A stretch of DNA of 39,126 nt from an uncultured Bacteroidota bacterium. GTDB taxonomy: Bacteria; Bacteroidota; Bacteroidia; Flavobacteriales; Flavobacteriaceae. Below the pieces are notes generated by a model that ran no database searches, was not told the origin of the DNA, and worked only from the letters and a program-made list of their open reading frames with translations. This document shows, piece after piece, positions 24,371-33,487 of the stretch (the first letter of the stretch is position 1; each line of letters begins with the position of its first letter). The translations under genes and the position numbers were made by a program. The stretch lies in assembly GCA_902619855.1 (NCBI GenBank), contig CACNGE010000013.1, forward strand, positions 1 through 39,126. Reading direction: 5' to 3'.

Positions 24371-25410
24371 GTTTTGATCTCCAAAAACTAGTTCGCGCAC
24401 ACATTGCTGATTTACAGCCATATTCCTCGGCGCGGGACGAATTTGACACTGTTGAGAGAGAGGTTGTGTATTTAGATGCGAATGAGAATCCATTTGACAA
24501 TGGTGTAAACCGTTACCCTGATCCGCAGCAACGAAAGCTAAAAGGAGTCATCGCAAGGCGCAGAGGGGTAGCTGCCAATCAATTGCTTCTCGGTAATGGA
24601 AGTGACGAGGTTTTGGACTTAATTTTTCGTGCGTTTTGCATTCCAAATCAAGACAAAATTATTGTGATGCCCCCAACTTATGGGATGTATAGAGTGCTTG
24701 CAAATATCAATTGTATTTTTTTAAATGAAGTGCCTTTAAATAATGATTTTCAGTTAGTTACAAAAGATATTCTCAATCAGGTTTCGACCCAAACCAAAGC
24801 GATATTCCTGTGTTCACCCAACAATCCTAGTGGCAATTCTTTTCGCCGAGAGGACATCCTTACTTTATTACAATCTTTTACTGGTCTAGTGGTAATTGAT
24901 GAGGCATATATCGACTTTTCTACGCAAAAAAGTTTGGTTTCGGAATTATCATCCTATCCCAACTTAATCATCACCCAAACCCTTTCCAAGGCCTATGGAC
25001 TAGCGGGAATTCGGCTTGGGATCTGCATTTCAAGTGAGGAGATTATCGATATTCTCAACAAAATCAAACCCCCATATAATATCAATTCATTGACCCAAGA
25101 CCGCGCCATTTCTGCTTTAGAGGATTGGGATACAACCCAAGGGCAAGTCACACAACTTATTGCAGAAAGAAAGTGTCTTTTTGCACAGCTAGAGAAGATT
25201 TCCTTTGTTGAAAAGGTTTACCCGAGTGATGCGAATTTCCTTTTGGTACAGGTTGATGATGCCAACAAACGATATGCTCAACTTATCGAAAATGACATCG
25301 TTGTGCGTAACCGTAGTAAACAGGTGGGGTGTGAAAACTGCCTTCGTTTCTCTGTTGGTACAGCTGATGAAAATAAAATTTTGATCCAAACATTAAATCG
25401 ATTGTCATAA
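24367..25410 (+). CDS. hisC: Histidinol-phosphate aminotransferase
   Basis: HisC is the PLP-dependent enzyme that makes histidinol phosphate from imidazole acetol phosphate and glutamate. The 347-aa fold type I aminotransferase has LDANENPFDNG at the N-terminus, CSPNNPSGN, VVIDEAYIDF and the PLP-binding Lys208 in TLSKAYGLAGIRLG, with RFSVGT near the end. It overlaps hisD by four bases and its stop is directly followed by the hisB ATG. Confidence 0.96.
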   Translation: MSFDLQKLVRAHIADLQPYSSARDEFDTVEREVVYLDANENPFDNGVNRYPDPQQRKLKGVIARRRGVAANQLLLGNGSDEVLDLIFRAFCIPNQDKIIVMPPTYGMYRVLANINCIFLNEVPLNNDFQLVTKDILNQVSTQTKAIFLCSPNNPSGNSFRREDILTLLQSFTGLVVIDEAYIDFSTQKSLVSELSSYPNLIITQTLSKAYGLAGIRLGICISSEEIIDILNKIKPPYNINSLTQDRAISALEDWDTTQGQVTQLIAERKCLFAQLEKISFVEKVYPSDANFLLVQVDDANKRYAQLIENDIVVRNRSKQVGCENCLRFSVGTADENKILIQTLNRLS

Positions 25411-26532
25411 ATGAAAAAGGTTTTATTTATCGATAGAGATGGTACACTTGCTTTAGAGCCAGACGACTACCAACTCGACAGTTTTGAAAAACTGACTTTC
25501 TACCCTGGTATGTTCACCTATCTTGGTCGTATTGCCAATGAATTGGACTATGCGCTGGTGATGGTCACAAATCAGGATGGGCTAGGTACTAAAAGCTTTC
25601 CCGAAGAACAGTTTTGGCCGATCCATCAACTTCTTATCGATGCAATGAAAAACGAAGGGATTGTATTTGACGAAGTTTTTATAGACAAGAGTTTCCCAGA
25701 TGATAAAGCACCCACACGTAAACCTGAAACGGGTTTATTAAATAACTATCTAACAGGTGATTATGATTTAAAAAACTCCTATGTCATTGGCGATCGATTA
25801 AGTGATATGCAACTGGCTGTCAACCTTGGTTCGAAGGGTATTTGGCTCAAAATCGATGATCGCCTAAGCGAAACACCAGATGAAACCACCAAAAGATCCA
25901 TTGCATTGACTACTTCCAATTGGTGTGATGTATATGCGCTGTTAAAAGCAGGTGATCGTCATTATACACACAAGCGAACAACTAAAGAAACAGACATCTC
26001 CATTGCACTCAATCTCGATGGTACTGGGCTAAGTGCAATCGATACTGGCATTGCCTTTTTTGATCACATGTTGGATCAATTGGCTCGTCATGGGGGGATT
26101 GATATCGAACTGACCATCAAAGGAGATTTGGATGTCGATGAGCATCACACCATCGAAGATACTGCCATCGCTTTGGGCGAAGCTTTTTATATGGCCTTGG
26201 GAAACAAACTTGGAATTGAGCGTTATGGTTTCTGCTTACCTATGGACGATTGCCTTGCGCAAGTTGCCATTGATTTTGGAGGTCGCGCATGGCTGATGTG
26301 GGATGCAAAGTTTAAGCGTGAAATGATTGGGAAAATGCCTACTGAGATGTTTTTCCACTTCTTTAAATCGTTTGCAGATGGTGCAAAAACCAATCTCAAC
26401 ATCAAGGCAGAGGGTCACAACGAGCATCACAAAATTGAAGCGATATTTAAAAGCTTCGCCAAAGCCATTAAAGCAGCCATTCAGCGTGACCCTGAAAAAT
26501 TGATTTTACCTTCAACCAAAGGGCAATTATGA
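25411..26532 (+). CDS. hisB: Bifunctional histidinol-phosphatase / imidazoleglycerol-phosphate dehydratase
   Basis: The 373-aa protein fuses two steps of histidine synthesis. The N-terminal HAD phosphatase (1-165) shows [12 protein letters not shown] with Asp8 and Asp10, TNQDGLGT and [10 protein letters not shown]. The C-terminal dehydratase (about 188-373) has [35 protein letters not shown] and [11 protein letters not shown], the His-rich motifs that hold the Mn cluster. The fusion is the same as in E. coli. It starts immediately after hisC and overlaps hisH by four bases. Confidence 0.96.
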   Translation: MKKVLFIDRDGTLALEPDDYQLDSFEKLTFYPGMFTYLGRIANELDYALVMVTNQDGLGTKSFPEEQFWPIHQLLIDAMKNEGIVFDEVFIDKSFPDDKAPTRKPETGLLNNYLTGDYDLKNSYVIGDRLSDMQLAVNLGSKGIWLKIDDRLSETPDETTKRSIALTTSNWCDVYALLKAGDRHYTHKRTTKETDISIALNLDGTGLSAIDTGIAFFDHMLDQLARHGGIDIELTIKGDLDVDEHHTIEDTAIALGEAFYMALGNKLGIERYGFCLPMDDCLAQVAIDFGGRAWLMWDAKFKREMIGKMPTEMFFHFFKSFADGAKTNLNIKAEGHNEHHKIEAIFKSFAKAIKAAIQRDPEKLILPSTKGQL

Positions 26533-27107
26533 GCATATCGATCATCGATTATGGGGCAGGGAATATCCAAAGCATTCGTTTTGCGTTGGAGCGTTTGGGG
26601 TTTTCAGCTACACTAAACTGCGATGCCAACATCATACAATCTTCCTCACATGTCATCTTTCCAGGCGTAGGGGAAGCGAGTTCAGCAATGGCGAAACTCA
26701 AAAGCACTGGTTTAGACGCCCTCATTCCAGCACTTACCCAACCAGTGTTGGGGATTTGCTTAGGGATGCAGTTGATGTGTAATAGCTCTGAAGAAGGGAA
26801 TACCAAGGGTCTGGGTATTTTTAATACAGATGTTGTTCGATTTACAACCAAACTTAATGTGCCTCATATGGGTTGGAATGAAGTTGATGGGCGTGGTGTA
26901 TTGTTTGCCAAGATCCCAAACAACAGTTATTTTTATATGGTTCACAGCTATTATGCCAAGCCCAACAACAACACTGTAGGCACTTGTACTTATGATGTAG
27001 ACTTTGCTGCTGCCATGGCAAAAGATAATTTTTTTGGCACTCAGTTTCACCCTGAAAAGAGCGGTCAAATGGGTGCTCGACTCCTTCAAAATTTTCTTCA
27101 GTTATGA
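26529..27107 (+). CDS. hisH: Imidazole glycerol phosphate synthase, glutaminase subunit
   Basis: HisH releases ammonia from glutamine and passes it to HisF. The 192-aa class I amidotransferase has the nucleophile Cys77 in [10 protein letters not shown] and the His174-x-Glu176 pair in [21 protein letters not shown] at the N-terminus and VPHMGWNEV are typical. It overlaps hisB and hisA by four bases each, so translation is probably coupled. Confidence 0.96.
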   Translation: MSISIIDYGAGNIQSIRFALERLGFSATLNCDANIIQSSSHVIFPGVGEASSAMAKLKSTGLDALIPALTQPVLGICLGMQLMCNSSEEGNTKGLGIFNTDVVRFTTKLNVPHMGWNEVDGRGVLFAKIPNNSYFYMVHSYYAKPNNNTVGTCTYDVDFAAAMAKDNFFGTQFHPEKSGQMGARLLQNFLQL

Positions 27108-27832
27108 TTTTGATTCCTGCTATCGATATCATCGACGGACAATGTGTACGCCTGACAAAGGGTGTATATGACACCAAAACTGTTTATAGTAATTCTCCTC
27201 TTGAGGTTGCCAAACAATTTGAGGGTGCTGGCATCACTCATTTGCACTTGGTTGATCTCGATGGTGCTCGTGCCAAACATATAGTCAATACCAATATCTT
27301 AGAATCGATTACCACAAAGACATCCCTACATGTGGACTTTGGCGGGGGGATCAAATCAGCAAAAGACTTGCAAACTGCTTTTGACTGTGGTGTTGCACAA
27401 GTGACTTTGGGTAGTATTGCTGTGACTCAACCAGCGCTTGTACTGGAATGGTTAGAAGCCTATGGGGGCGATCAATTGATTTTGGGAGCAGATGCCAAAA
27501 ATCGTCGCATTGCAACCCATGGTTGGGAGCAAGACTCTGGTATCGATGTCTTTTATTTTGTAAAAAACTATGTACAAAAGGGTTTTACAAACGTATTGTG
27601 CACAGATGTTGCCAAAGATGGTACGCTAGCAGGGCCCTCGCTAGAACTATACAAAGAACTATTGGCAACAGTCGATGGTATCTCCTTGATTGCATCTGGA
27701 GGCGTGAGCAAGATGGATGACCTATATGCTTGTCGTGAACTTGGTTGTGCTGCTGCAGTCGTGGGTAAGGCGATATACGAAGGAAACATTGCGCTGAAAG
27801 ACTTAGAAACATATCAACTCAATCAAAACTAG
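27104..27832 (+). CDS. hisA: ProFAR isomerase HisA
   Basis: HisA opens the ribose ring of ProFAR to PRFAR by an Amadori rearrangement. The 242-aa (beta-alpha)8 barrel has Asp8 in IPAIDIIDG and Asp130 in LGADAKN as the catalytic pair, plus [12 protein letters not shown] and [10 protein letters not shown] as phosphate-binding motifs. It begins in the hisH stop and ends one base before hisF, its structural relative. Confidence 0.96.
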   Translation: MILIPAIDIIDGQCVRLTKGVYDTKTVYSNSPLEVAKQFEGAGITHLHLVDLDGARAKHIVNTNILESITTKTSLHVDFGGGIKSAKDLQTAFDCGVAQVTLGSIAVTQPALVLEWLEAYGGDQLILGADAKNRRIATHGWEQDSGIDVFYFVKNYVQKGFTNVLCTDVAKDGTLAGPSLELYKELLATVDGISLIASGGVSKMDDLYACRELGCAAAVVGKAIYEGNIALKDLETYQLNQN

Positions 27833-27833
27833 T

Positions 27834-28586
27834 ATGCTCACAAAAAGAATCATACCCTGTTTGGATATCAAAGATGGACGCACAGTTAAGGGGGTTAACT
27901 TTGTCAACCTTCGTGATGCTGGTGATCCTGTCGAGCTTGCACAGCGCTATGCTGATGAAGGCGCAGATGAACTTGTGTTTTTAGATATATCAGCATCAGA
28001 GGAAAAGCGAAAAACCCTTGCCAAACTCGTTCGTGATGTTGCCCAAGCAATCGACATACCTTTTACCGTTGGTGGGGGAATCAAAGCCTTAGAAGATGTT
28101 GGTGTTCTGCTAGACAATGGAGCTGACAAGGTATCGATCAACTCTGCAGCTGTGCGACGTCCTGAATTGATCAGCGAAATCGCAAATCGATTTGGAACAC
28201 AATGTGTTGTTGTTGCGATCGACGCCAAACAGATTGCTAATGAGTGGATTGTGCATATGGTTGGGGGCAAGGTCCCCACAGAGAAAAAACTCTTTGAATG
28301 GGCAAAAGAAGCAGTCGCACGAGGAGCAGGGGAGTTGCTTTTCACATCCATGGATCACGATGGCACCAAAGCAGGATTCGCCAATCATGTATTTCGACAA
28401 CTCAGCAATATCGTGACTGTACCTGTGATTGCTTCTGGGGGTGCTGGGACAATACAACACTTTATTGATACCTTCATAGATGGAAATGCAGATGCAGCTT
28501 TGGCAGCTAGCGTTTTTCATTTTAAAGAAATTGGCATACAAGAGCTTAAAAACAAATTACGATTACAAAAAATACCAACTAGATGA
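27834..28586 (+). CDS. hisF: Imidazole glycerol phosphate synthase, cyclase subunit
   Basis: HisF joins ammonia from HisH to PRFAR, giving imidazole glycerol phosphate and AICAR. The 250-aa barrel has catalytic Asp11 in IPCLDIKDG and Asp130 in VVAIDAK, with [33 protein letters not shown] and [11 protein letters not shown] as expected. It overlaps hisIE by four bases. Confidence 0.97.
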   Translation: MLTKRIIPCLDIKDGRTVKGVNFVNLRDAGDPVELAQRYADEGADELVFLDISASEEKRKTLAKLVRDVAQAIDIPFTVGGGIKALEDVGVLLDNGADKVSINSAAVRRPELISEIANRFGTQCVVVAIDAKQIANEWIVHMVGGKVPTEKKLFEWAKEAVARGAGELLFTSMDHDGTKAGFANHVFRQLSNIVTVPVIASGGAGTIQHFIDTFIDGNADAALAASVFHFKEIGIQELKNKLRLQKIPTR

Positions 28587-29182
28587 CAATTAATTTTAGT
28601 AAACATCCCGACAGACTTGTTCCAGCTATCGTACAAGATGCCAGCACCAAACGCGTTTTGATGTTGGGCTACATGAATCAGGAGGCAGTAAATACAACTC
28701 AGGAAAAACAGCAAGTCACCTTTTACAGTCGTTCTAAAAAACGACTGTGGACAAAAGGGGAGGAGAGTGGTCACTTTTTACAACTCGTGGATATGGCAGT
28801 GGACTGTGATCAGGATACCTTATTGATCCAAGCCAATCCAGTAGGGCCGAGCTGCCACAAAGGAGATGATACCTGTTGGGGTGAAGACAATAGGTCGAGT
28901 TATGGATTTTTAACTGTCTTGGAAGAGGTTATTGCTGATCGTAAAAACAACCCTTCTGAGAAGAGTTATGTTGCGCGTTTATTTGCGAAGGGGATAAATA
29001 AAATTGCCCAAAAAGTAGGAGAGGAAGCAGTGGAAACAGTGATCGAGGCCAAAGACGAAAACAGTGATTTATTTCTCAATGAAAGTGCTGATCTAATCTT
29101 TCATCTAATGATATTACTACAAGCCAAAGGACATCGATTGGATGATGTTGTTCAGATTCTAGAAGAACGACAAAATGAATAG
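28583..29182 (+). CDS. hisIE: Bifunctional phosphoribosyl-AMP cyclohydrolase / phosphoribosyl-ATP pyrophosphatase
   Basis: The 199-aa protein joins the second and third steps of histidine synthesis. The HisI part (1 to about 105) has [26 protein letters not shown] and CHKGDDTCW, which bind zinc and magnesium. The HisE part (about 110-199) has [10 protein letters not shown] and [13 protein letters not shown]. It is the last gene of the his operon. I see no strong terminator after it. The next coding sequence on the same strand is 476 bases downstream. Confidence 0.96.
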   Translation: MTINFSKHPDRLVPAIVQDASTKRVLMLGYMNQEAVNTTQEKQQVTFYSRSKKRLWTKGEESGHFLQLVDMAVDCDQDTLLIQANPVGPSCHKGDDTCWGEDNRSSYGFLTVLEEVIADRKNNPSEKSYVARLFAKGINKIAQKVGEEAVETVIEAKDENSDLFLNESADLIFHLMILLQAKGHRLDDVVQILEERQNE

Positions 29183-29211
29183 CTCCTCATTTAGATATCC
29201 TTAAAATTCGC

Positions 29212-29385
29212 TTAATAAAACGACGGCCAGGTCAATAGCGTCATGATCAATAAAACGATTATTACATAATCCACCATGATCATAAATACGCTAATCAAGG
29301 GAGTTTTTGAAAAATACTTTTTAAAATAGCTGTGGAGGTTGTAGGTAGTAACGATCAATACTGCCACGATTAACAAATTCATCAT
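29212..29385 (-). CDS. Small two-helix membrane protein (57 aa), unknown
   Basis: A minus-strand frame of 57 codons starts at a double ATG (29385) and ends in TAA at 29212. It encodes a helix (LLIVAVLIV), a basic aromatic loop (YNLHSYFKKYFSKTPL), and a second helix (YVIIVLLIMTLLTW). The hydrophobic-charged-hydrophobic pattern and basic loop are what a real small membrane protein shows and are unlikely by chance in an AT-rich gap. I do not recognise the family. It is convergent with hisIE. A frameshifted frame of similar design lies 24 bases upstream of its start. Confidence 0.6.
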   Translation of the reverse strand: MMNLLIVAVLIVTTYNLHSYFKKYFSKTPLISVFMIMVDYVIIVLLIMTLLTWPSFY

Positions 29386-29409
29386 GACTTGTATTTAATC
29401 TGTTCTAAA

Positions 29410-29597
29410 TTACAGAACACCATTGTTGGGAATACCGCTTACTGAATAGTCTAGGTATTGTATATAGAAATGCGTAAAAAATAAAACTGAGATCACCACA
29501 AAACTTAAAACGGGTTTTACTAGAGTAAGTACTTGTAGAATAGATTGTTGAGTATAATGAGCACTAAAAAGAAAATGTATGAGTTTGCAAGGGGCAT
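29410..29597 (-). pseudogene. Frameshifted small membrane protein, similar in design to the 57-aa neighbour
   Basis: From ATG at 29597 the frame encodes MPLANSYIFFLVLIILNNLF and stops early at TAG (29520-29522). In the next frame the sequence continues openly (LVKPVLSFVVISVLFFTHFY, then IQYLDYSVSG) to TAA at 29410. One missing base near 29523 would join them into a protein of about 62 aa with two helices and a short basic loop, like the gene just downstream. It could be a pseudogene, a sequencing error, or a chance arrangement. The bases 29598-29658 upstream hold no clear promoter. Confidence 0.4.
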
Positions 29598-29658
29598 AGA
29601 TTAAGGATTTGGTTTATGCAAAAAAATATATTTTTATAAAACACAAAAATAAATTCCC

Positions 29659-30327
29659 ATGCAATTTCCATCCGAACTCTATACTTTTTTTAAAGAACTA
29701 AAACAAAACAATAATCGTGAGTGGTTTGCTGCGCAAAAACCGAGATTTAAGGAAATTGAGATTCAGGTAAAGGCCTTTGGCGAAGCGCTAAAAGACTACC
29801 TCAATCAGCATGACAGTATTGATCGGTTTAAGTTGTTTCGTATTTATAGAGATATTCGTTTTTCGAATGACAAAACTCCTTTCAAAACCCATTTTGGTCT
29901 TACTTGGCATCGCACAAAGCCTCAATGTAGAGGAGGATATTATTTGCATTTATCAACTGGAAAAAACTTTTTGGCGTGTGGGTTTTGGGCACCCAACCCA
30001 GCTGATCTCAAGCGCATCCGACAAGAGATTGACATCGATGGAGATGAGTATCGCGCCATCCTTAACGATAAGTCTTTTCGCAGTGTATGGGGTGAATTGG
30101 AGGGTGAGGCAGTCAAAACAGCTCCAAAGGGTTATGCCAAGGACCACCCACAGATTGATTTATTGCGTTTTAAGCAGCATGTATTCACGATCGACTACAC
30201 AGACAAGGAAATCTGCCAACCTGACTTTATATATCGTGCAGACAAAGCCCTAAAAGCAGTACGACCCTTTGTGGACTATATGAGCGATGTCTTGACAACC
30301 AATGCAAATGGGGAGAGTTTGGTTTAA
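29659..30327 (+). CDS. DUF2461 family protein (TIGR02453)
   Basis: The 222-aa protein matches the DUF2461 pattern: FFKELKQNNNREWF at the N-terminus, RIYRDIRFSNDKTPFKTHF near 68-86, GGYYLHL, and APKGYAKDHPQIDLLRFK in the C-terminal half. The family is widespread in bacteria and fungi, but its biochemical role is unknown to me. There is no signal peptide or membrane helix, so it is cytoplasmic. It stands alone after the his operon, convergent with a small conserved gene, with two palindromes in between. Confidence 0.9.
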   Translation: MQFPSELYTFFKELKQNNNREWFAAQKPRFKEIEIQVKAFGEALKDYLNQHDSIDRFKLFRIYRDIRFSNDKTPFKTHFGLTWHRTKPQCRGGYYLHLSTGKNFLACGFWAPNPADLKRIRQEIDIDGDEYRAILNDKSFRSVWGELEGEAVKTAPKGYAKDHPQIDLLRFKQHVFTIDYTDKEICQPDFIYRADKALKAVRPFVDYMSDVLTTNANGESLV

Positions 30328-30379
30328 AGGTTGAGCTCGTCTTTTTTAAATTCAATAGGTAGCCCTTTTGATATTCAAA

Positions 30380-30414
30380 TTTTGTTAATCTAACAAAACA
30401 ACAATTAATTGTTG
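30380..30414. repeat. Two adjacent perfect palindromes between convergent genes
   Basis: TTTTGTTA (30380-30387) and TAACAAAA (30391-30398) form an 8-bp stem with a three-base loop. CAACAATTAATTGTTG (30399-30414) follows directly and is a perfect 16-base palindrome. They lie 52 bases after the DUF2461 stop and 33 bases from the convergent gene's stop. The stems are AT-rich with flanking T/A runs, so a weak bidirectional terminator is possible, and a protein site is the alternative. Confidence 0.5.
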
Positions 30415-30446
30415 GTCTATGAATTAAAGAAGTAATAAAGTCTTGG

Positions 30447-30863
30447 CTATCCCGTCTTAGACAAAACCTGCGGCACCAACAACTGCAATTGATCCTGCAA
30501 ACGAGCAATCACCAAGTTCATCATCCTTTTGTTGAGTTTCGATGAATTTTGAGTGTAAGCTATGTATTCTTCCATCGTAAACTGGCCAAGAATCATGCCT
30601 TTCAGCGCATTGCGAAACTTTTGGTCTTTATGTATGGCGTTCTCGATATATGCTATTTGCTTGTCAATCGGAATATCAAAAAACACCCCTTTATGCTTAA
30701 TAGCATAATTGACAAAAGAGGCGAGGAGTAGGGGGGTTTGTAACTTCAAAACTGGTCGTAGCGTAGCGTTTTGAAAGCGCTCTTCAGCAGACATATTCTC
30801 AATAGTTTGATGCTTTTTGATCTGAGGGCGAATACGAATGATATCATTGTGTCGGTCGTTCAT
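30447..30863 (-). CDS. Conserved flavobacterial protein of unknown function
   Basis: The 138-aa protein starts MNDRHNDIIRIRP, has a central segment RFQNATLRPVLKLQTPLLL and the end ALKGMILGQFTMEEY and SSKLNKRMMNLVIARLQDQL. I recall close relatives in Flavobacteriia that are sometimes labelled glyoxalase, but I see no glyoxalase metal ligands or fold signature, so I would not use that name. It is probably soluble and mostly helical. The frame is open to 30947, but the extra 28 residues are hydrophobic and atypical, so I start at 30863. It is convergent with the DUF2461 gene. Confidence 0.8.
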   Translation of the reverse strand: MNDRHNDIIRIRPQIKKHQTIENMSAEERFQNATLRPVLKLQTPLLLASFVNYAIKHKGVFFDIPIDKQIAYIENAIHKDQKFRNALKGMILGQFTMEEYIAYTQNSSKLNKRMMNLVIARLQDQLQLLVPQVLSKTG

Positions 30864-30947
30864 CGTCTTGTATTTGTATAAAATTACAACGTAAAAACAA
30901 ATACAAAACTTGGACACAAGGCTGTTCATTAACAACCTTATCAACAA

Positions 30948-31067
30948 TTAATACTCAAGGGCAGTATTGACTCCTCGTGGGTCTGCGCCTCCTTCCAAAC
31001 GACCATCATTACCACCCTGGTAGAATAAAGACACCGATTTCACTCGCCAAAGGATGTGCTGGCGAAA
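30948..31067 (-). pseudogene. Possible C-terminal gene remnant, 39 codons
   Basis: A minus-strand frame reads RVKSVSLFYQGGNDGRLEGG and then ADPRGVNTALEY before TAA at 30948. It is closed by TAG just upstream (31068-31070). There is no ATG, only an in-frame GTG at the RVK position. The Gly/Asp-rich composition and higher GC than the surroundings look like a protein end rather than random AT-rich DNA. An inverted repeat TCGCCA/TGGCGA (31044-31049, 31060-31065) sits in its 5' part. I cannot name the source protein. It may be a decayed gene or not coding at all. Confidence 0.35.
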
Positions 31068-31403
31068 CTATAGCATGATTTGTAATGATTCCAGTAAATT
31101 CCTACAATTAATTTAGATTCGTAGAACACGATACAATTGTGAAACAGTAAAATAAAATCTTAATTCGATTCATAGCTTTATTGACCTGGTGCCATAAATA
31201 TACATTTAATTAAAAACAACTGTATAATCTCAATTCGTCAAGATTCATACAACAGTTCCTTATGATTTGATTAATATTATAATATCATTTTCCTCCTTTT
31301 TTGCTATAATATATATTATGTTAAATTATATTTTGTTCTTTATACACCCTAATTTTGTTATAAATAGAAGTATTTAATAGATATTTGTGAATAATATCAT
31401 TAT
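31068..31403. other. AT-rich intergenic leader before alanine dehydrogenase
   Basis: This 336-base stretch is very AT-rich (for example around 31270-31400) and contains no plausible gene or RNA structure that I can support. Short palindromic A/T runs are frequent but expected at this composition. The only specific signal is a -7 box at 31350-31357. Confidence 0.5.
31350..31357 (+). promoter_or_regulatory. -7 box (TAATTTTG) of alanine dehydrogenase
   Basis: This exact TAnnTTTG match lies 46 bases before the ald ATG, giving a leader of about 40 bases. A TTTTG at 31331-31335 is only 14 bases away, which is short for a -33 element. Confidence 0.4.
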
Positions 31404-32516
31404 ATGACCATTGGAGTCCCTAAAGAAATTAAAAACAATGAGTATCGTGTGGGCATGACGCCCACTGCTGTAAGTAATCTTGTTAATGAGGGTCATACTG
31501 TTTCTGTTGAAAACAATGCTGGTGTCGGCAGTGGTTTTCAAAATGAAGCCTACATCAATGCAGGTGCTCAAATTGTGGAAAACCCCAAAGAGGTTTATCG
31601 TGCTGAAATGATTATCAAAGTTAAAGAGCCTTTGCCTCAAGAGTATGAACTTATCAAAGAAGGACAAATCATATACACCTATTTTCATTTTGCATCTTCC
31701 AAAACACTGACCAAAGCTATGATGGCCTGCAATGCCGTCTGTTTGGCCTATGAAACCATTACTGATGACAATGGTGGTCTTCCTTTGCTTACCCCCATGT
31801 CAATTGTTGCTGGTCGATTGGCCAGTCAACAAGGCGCGAAGTATTTGGAAAGGCCTCAAGGCGGTTTAGGTGTACTGATGGGAGGTGTGAAGGGTGTCTC
31901 CCCTGCTGATGTCATGGTACTCGGTGGTGGTGTTGTTGGCACTCAAGCTGCTTTAGTTGCTGCAGGAATGGGAGCAAACGTGACCATCTATGACATCAAC
32001 CCAAAACGACTCGAAATACTCAATGCCACTATGCCAGATAATGTTGCAGCTTGCTTGTCAACACCAAGTGCAATTGAAAAACATCTATCAAAAGTGCATT
32101 TGGTTATTGGAGCTGTGCTGGTTCCTGGTTCAAAGGCACCAAAACTAATTGCCCGAAAACACCTCAGCATCATGCAAAAAGGAGCTGTTTTGGTCGATGT
32201 TGCTGTCGATCAAGGGGGGTGTTTCGAAACGACTCGCCCAACCACTCACGAAAACCCTAAGTATGTGATTGATGATATTCTTCATTATGCTGTGGCCAAT
32301 ATGCCTGGATGTGTTCCACATACATCAACCCAAGCACTGAACAATGTGACCTTAGACTATGCTGTTGCGCTTGCCAATGATGGTTGGCAGTCGGCTTGTA
32401 AGCAACACCCCCACCTTGCCAATGGACTCAATGTGGTTCATGGAAAAGTAGTACACCGAGCATTGGCAGAGGCGTTTTCGCTTCCCTTAACCCCTTTGAA
32501 TGAGATATTGATATAA
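31404..32516 (+). CDS. ald: Alanine dehydrogenase
   Basis: The enzyme interconverts L-alanine and pyruvate plus ammonia with NAD(H). The 370-aa protein matches the family exactly at its substrate and catalytic positions: Arg15 in NNEYRVG, Lys74 in KVKEP and His95 in YTYFHFAS. The NAD-binding Rossmann motif is VLGGGVVGTQAALVAAGMG near 170-190, and VDVAVDQGGCFETTRPTTH near 268 follows. Together with proline dehydrogenase and the M14 peptidase it fits amino acid breakdown for carbon and energy. It has a long AT-rich upstream region and is 27 bases before the oxygenase gene. Confidence 0.95.
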   Translation: MTIGVPKEIKNNEYRVGMTPTAVSNLVNEGHTVSVENNAGVGSGFQNEAYINAGAQIVENPKEVYRAEMIIKVKEPLPQEYELIKEGQIIYTYFHFASSKTLTKAMMACNAVCLAYETITDDNGGLPLLTPMSIVAGRLASQQGAKYLERPQGGLGVLMGGVKGVSPADVMVLGGGVVGTQAALVAAGMGANVTIYDINPKRLEILNATMPDNVAACLSTPSAIEKHLSKVHLVIGAVLVPGSKAPKLIARKHLSIMQKGAVLVDVAVDQGGCFETTRPTTHENPKYVIDDILHYAVANMPGCVPHTSTQALNNVTLDYAVALANDGWQSACKQHPHLANGLNVVHGKVVHRALAEAFSLPLTPLNEILI

Positions 32517-32529
32517 ATGCTTAATTTTG
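32495..32529 (+). promoter_or_regulatory. Promoter of the oxygenase gene (TTTG, 23-base spacer, TAATTTTG)
   Basis: TTTG at 32495-32498 and TAATTTTG at 32522-32529 are 23 bases apart, at the upper limit of the flavobacterial range. The ATG at 32544 follows 14 bases after the -7 box. The -33 part is within the ald coding end, so the downstream operon may be independent of ald. Confidence 0.45.
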
Positions 32530-32543
32530 TGTAAAGCACGAAT

Positions 32544-33485
32544 ATGAATCAAATTCCATCAGTTGATTTAGGAGATTTTTTAGGAAATGACAATGATAAG
32601 CGTTTGTCATTTATTAAAAACTTGGGCAGAGCTTACGAGGAAATTGGCTTTGTTGCACTCAAAGGGCATTTTCTGGGTAAAGATTTGATCGATGAACTCT
32701 ACTCCCAAGTTCGTCTTTTTTTTAGTCTTCCTTATGAAACTAAAGCCAAATATGAAATTCCAGGGCTTGCTGGTCAACGTGGTTATACCTCTTTTGGAAA
32801 AGAGCATGCAAAAGGAAGAACCACTGGTGATTTGAAAGAGTTTTTTCATTTTGGGCAAAATAATCCTCCTACAAATGGAGAAGATTATCCACAAAACGTG
32901 CTGGTTGATGAAAATCCTGCTTTTAACTCTGTTGGTCAAAAAACTTTTGCAGCACTCGAAAAAACAGGTCTTTTTGTTTTGCGAGCGTTAGCACTCCATC
33001 TAGGTTTGAAAGAATTATATTTTGATCCTTACGTTAAGGATGGAAACAGCATTTTAAGAGCCATTCACTATCCTCCTATCCTGGAAGAACCCAAAAAAGC
33101 TGAACGTGCAGCAGCTCATGGCGATATCAATCTGATTACCTTGCTCATGGGTGCACAAGGACGTGGCTTACAAGTACAAAATCATCAAGGAGATTGGATT
33201 GATGCCATTGCAGAAGAAGACGAACTTGTCATCAACGTTGGTGATATGCTCTCTCGACACACCAATAACAAGTTAAAATCAACCATCCACAGGGTTGTCA
33301 ATCCACCTCGATCATTATGGGACAGCTCACGCTACTCTATCCCCTTCTTTATGCATCCAATTTCGAATATGAAACTCGATGTACTCCCACATTGCATTGA
33401 TGATGAAAACCCTAAAAAATTTGAAAACATCACTGCTGGTGAATTTTTGGAGGAACGCCTTCGAGATTTGGGTTTACGAAAATAA
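32544..33485 (+). CDS. Isopenicillin N synthase-family Fe(II)/2-oxoglutarate-type oxygenase
   Basis: The 313-aa protein has the non-heme iron site of the family: His192 and Asp194 in AAHGDINLITLL, distal His249 in STIHRVVNPP, and the Arg263-x-Ser265 co-substrate motif in RYSIPFF. The N-terminal DIOX_N-like part includes IPSVDLGDF and YEEIGFVALKGH. Members oxidise many small molecules. The real substrate cannot be told, and antibiotic synthesis should not be assumed because no such genes are nearby. It is followed after two bases by the SUI1 gene. Confidence 0.88.
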   Translation: MNQIPSVDLGDFLGNDNDKRLSFIKNLGRAYEEIGFVALKGHFLGKDLIDELYSQVRLFFSLPYETKAKYEIPGLAGQRGYTSFGKEHAKGRTTGDLKEFFHFGQNNPPTNGEDYPQNVLVDENPAFNSVGQKTFAALEKTGLFVLRALALHLGLKELYFDPYVKDGNSILRAIHYPPILEEPKKAERAAAHGDINLITLLMGAQGRGLQVQNHQGDWIDAIAEEDELVINVGDMLSRHTNNKLKSTIHRVVNPPRSLWDSSRYSIPFFMHPISNMKLDVLPHCIDDENPKKFENITAGEFLEERLRDLGLRK

Positions 33486-33487
33486 TC

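Noticed and set aside
31044-31065. TCGCCA/TGGCGA inverted repeat as an integron-like or terminator site
   Set aside because: Only six base pairs, a ten-base loop, no T-run and no integrase nearby. Kept only as a note in the remnant entry.
32544-33485. Isopenicillin N synthase-type gene as part of an antibiotic cluster
   Set aside because: Neighbours are a SUI1 factor and a nucleoside phosphorylase. No peptide synthetase or tailoring genes are present.
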